A program made the translations under genes and the position numbers. A stretch of DNA of 64,000 nt from Chitinophagales bacterium (lineage in GTDB: Bacteria > Bacteroidota > Bacteroidia > Chitinophagales > Saprospiraceae). The DNA lies in NCBI GenBank assembly GCA_013298845.1, contig JAAFJN010000004.1, positions 1-64,000 on the forward strand, written 5' to 3'. Each line of letters begins with the position of its first letter. Position 1 is the stretch's first letter. The notes beneath the pieces are model-generated. The model saw only the letters and a list, made by a program, of their open reading frames with translations. It had not been told where the DNA came from and searched no databases. This document shows, one piece after another, positions 63,030-64,000 of the stretch.

Positions 63030-63647
63030 ATGCCACGTATCCAGGATACACTGATTGACGTATTACAAATTGTACGGCACAATTTGGATACCGCCATTGA
63101 CCAATTGGCACCCGCCCCCGGCGATTTTGTGGTAATCAGCAATATTGCTTTTGCCGAAAACCCCACGCTGAAAACACCCGGTGTGCAGGACAAAGTGGTC
63201 ATTACACTGGTCAAAACCGAAGAAGAATCGGCCTTAAAAAACCAGCCGGCTTACCACCGAAACCCCGTCAGTAATAGTTTAGAATATCGAAATCCGCCCA
63301 TTTTCCTGAATTTATACCTCCTGATGACCGCCAATTACGGCGATTATCTCATCGCGCTGACCCAATTATCGCGGGTAATCGGGTATTTTCAACACAAACG
63401 GGTATTCACCGATACCGATGCCGAGGTGCAACTGCCACCCGGCTCGCCCGTGGTTCATTTTGATTTTAACGTCACGTTGGTATCGCCGTCTTTTGAACAA
63501 ACCAACCACATGTGGAGCATTTTGGGGGGCAAACACCTCCCCTCGGTGCTGTACAAAATGCAGGTCGTTCAAATGGAATACGTGCCGGATACGGCCCAGG
63601 CCGCACCCATTATCGAAACCATCCAAATGCAGGAAAAATTATACTAA
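63030..63647 (+). CDS. DUF4255 (Pvc16/Afp16 N-terminal-like) contractile injection system protein
   Basis: A 205-residue protein matching the DUF4255 / Pvc16_N pattern: an N-terminal helix (IQDTLIDVLQIVRHNLDTAI), VVISNIAFAENPTLK near 34, VVITLVKTEEESALKNQPAY near 55, then PPIFLNLYLLMTANYGDYLIAL near 90 (quoted in part) and a C-terminal beta region. In phage-tail-like extracellular contractile injection systems (PVC, Afp, MACs) this family caps the inner tube and sheath at the tail end. Only five bases separate it from the next gene, so it begins an operon that runs off the window. The sheath, tube and baseplate genes are not visible here. Confidence 0.8.
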   Translation: MPRIQDTLIDVLQIVRHNLDTAIDQLAPAPGDFVVISNIAFAENPTLKTPGVQDKVVITLVKTEEESALKNQPAYHRNPVSNSLEYRNPPIFLNLYLLMTANYGDYLIALTQLSRVIGYFQHKRVFTDTDAEVQLPPGSPVVHFDFNVTLVSPSFEQTNHMWSILGGKHLPSVLYKMQVVQMEYVPDTAQAAPIIETIQMQEKLY

Positions 63648-63652
63648 ACGCC

Positions 63653-64000
63653 ATGGGATTCCGCATTCAGTACCAAAAAGTATTTGATCTCCTGGTTTGG
63701 CACGATCATTTTTTAGCCCCCGGCCCGGCCGATACCTTCACGCCGCCGCCCATGGCTGCCGATTACCAAAACTTATTGCCTTATACCTCCGCGCGTTTCT
63801 TGGAGTTTGAACCCAGCCGCGAAACGGAATTGTACCGCAACAACGGCGGACTTTTGTTCAAAAACAACCGCTATGGCTGCTTTTTAACAAAAAAATTGAG
63901 TTTTGTGGAAACCGACCCGATGGCAAAAATCACCCTGTTGGGGCGATTACGCGACCCGTTTTTTTTGGAATACACCCAATTGGGCCTCGATAATGCCCAT
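63653..64000 (+). CDS. Partial gene after DUF4255, function unknown (truncated by window edge)
   Basis: At least 116 codons, open to the last base. It begins MGFRIQYQKVFDLLVWHDHF and continues with RFLEFEPSRETELYRNNGG and LLGRLRDPFFLEYTQ. No motif recognised. Its tight spacing behind the DUF4255 gene suggests a component or accessory of the same contractile injection system. The real end is outside the window. Confidence 0.6.
   Translation, partial: MGFRIQYQKVFDLLVWHDHFLAPGPADTFTPPPMAADYQNLLPYTSARFLEFEPSRETELYRNNGGLLFKNNRYGCFLTKKLSFVETDPMAKITLLGRLRDPFFLEYTQLGLDNAH

Overview
The window comes from a Bacteroidota chromosome, most likely Saprospiria (Haliscomenobacter/Lewinella-like); that class is an inference. 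Four things support the phylum: type IX secretion genes (gldK, gldL, gldM, gldN and a PorP/SprF-type gene), several proteins ending in T9SS C-terminal sorting domains, a dcw cluster without murF, and many phylum-type promoters of the form TTTG-N21-TAnnTTTG.

Layout. 1-600: two tandem promoters reading out of the left edge. 596-2997: acyl-CoA carboxylase beta subunit and a UbiA prenyltransferase. 3130-6651: a large secreted T9SS protein. 6740-23198: MraZ-box arrays, then the division and wall cluster mraZ-rsmH-ftsL-ftsI-murE-mraY-murD-ftsW-murG-murC-(unknown small membrane gene)-ftsQ-ftsA-ftsZ. 23408-25457: radC and a sterol desaturase-type gene, divergent. 25673-30213: a minus-strand run of msrB, rhomboid, HTH-like protein, acyl-CoA dehydrogenase and kinase-like protein. 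30513-32612: a secreted M12B-like metalloprotease. 32828-33446: tandem palindromic repeats. 33550-39599: T9SS core genes in at least three transcription units. 39740-42246: dnaN and a degenerate M16 peptidase. 43060-44492: a compact array of divergent tRNA genes, two of them broken by palindromic repeats. 44570-50127: three tandem secreted proteins with dockerin-like segments. 50318-54521: PspC-like protein, methyltransferase, MATE pump and POT transporter. 55226-57642: an AT-rich MBOAT/SGNH pair, probably acquired. 57757-62545: a decayed T9SS gene, folE, queD, a CPBP protease, a proline-rich protein and a flavin oxidoreductase. 63030-64000: a DUF4255 (Pvc16-like) gene and a following partial gene, probably the left edge of an extracellular contractile injection system that continues outside the window.

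How the parts fit. The dcw genes make and polymerise lipid II at the division septum. GldKLMN and the PorP-like protein secrete and anchor the CTD-bearing proteins seen at 3130, 30513 and 44570-50127. Intergenic space is unusually rich in short repeats of four families, and three genes have promoters so close to their ATG that their mRNAs should be leaderless. Functions were assigned by reading motifs; no database search was run.
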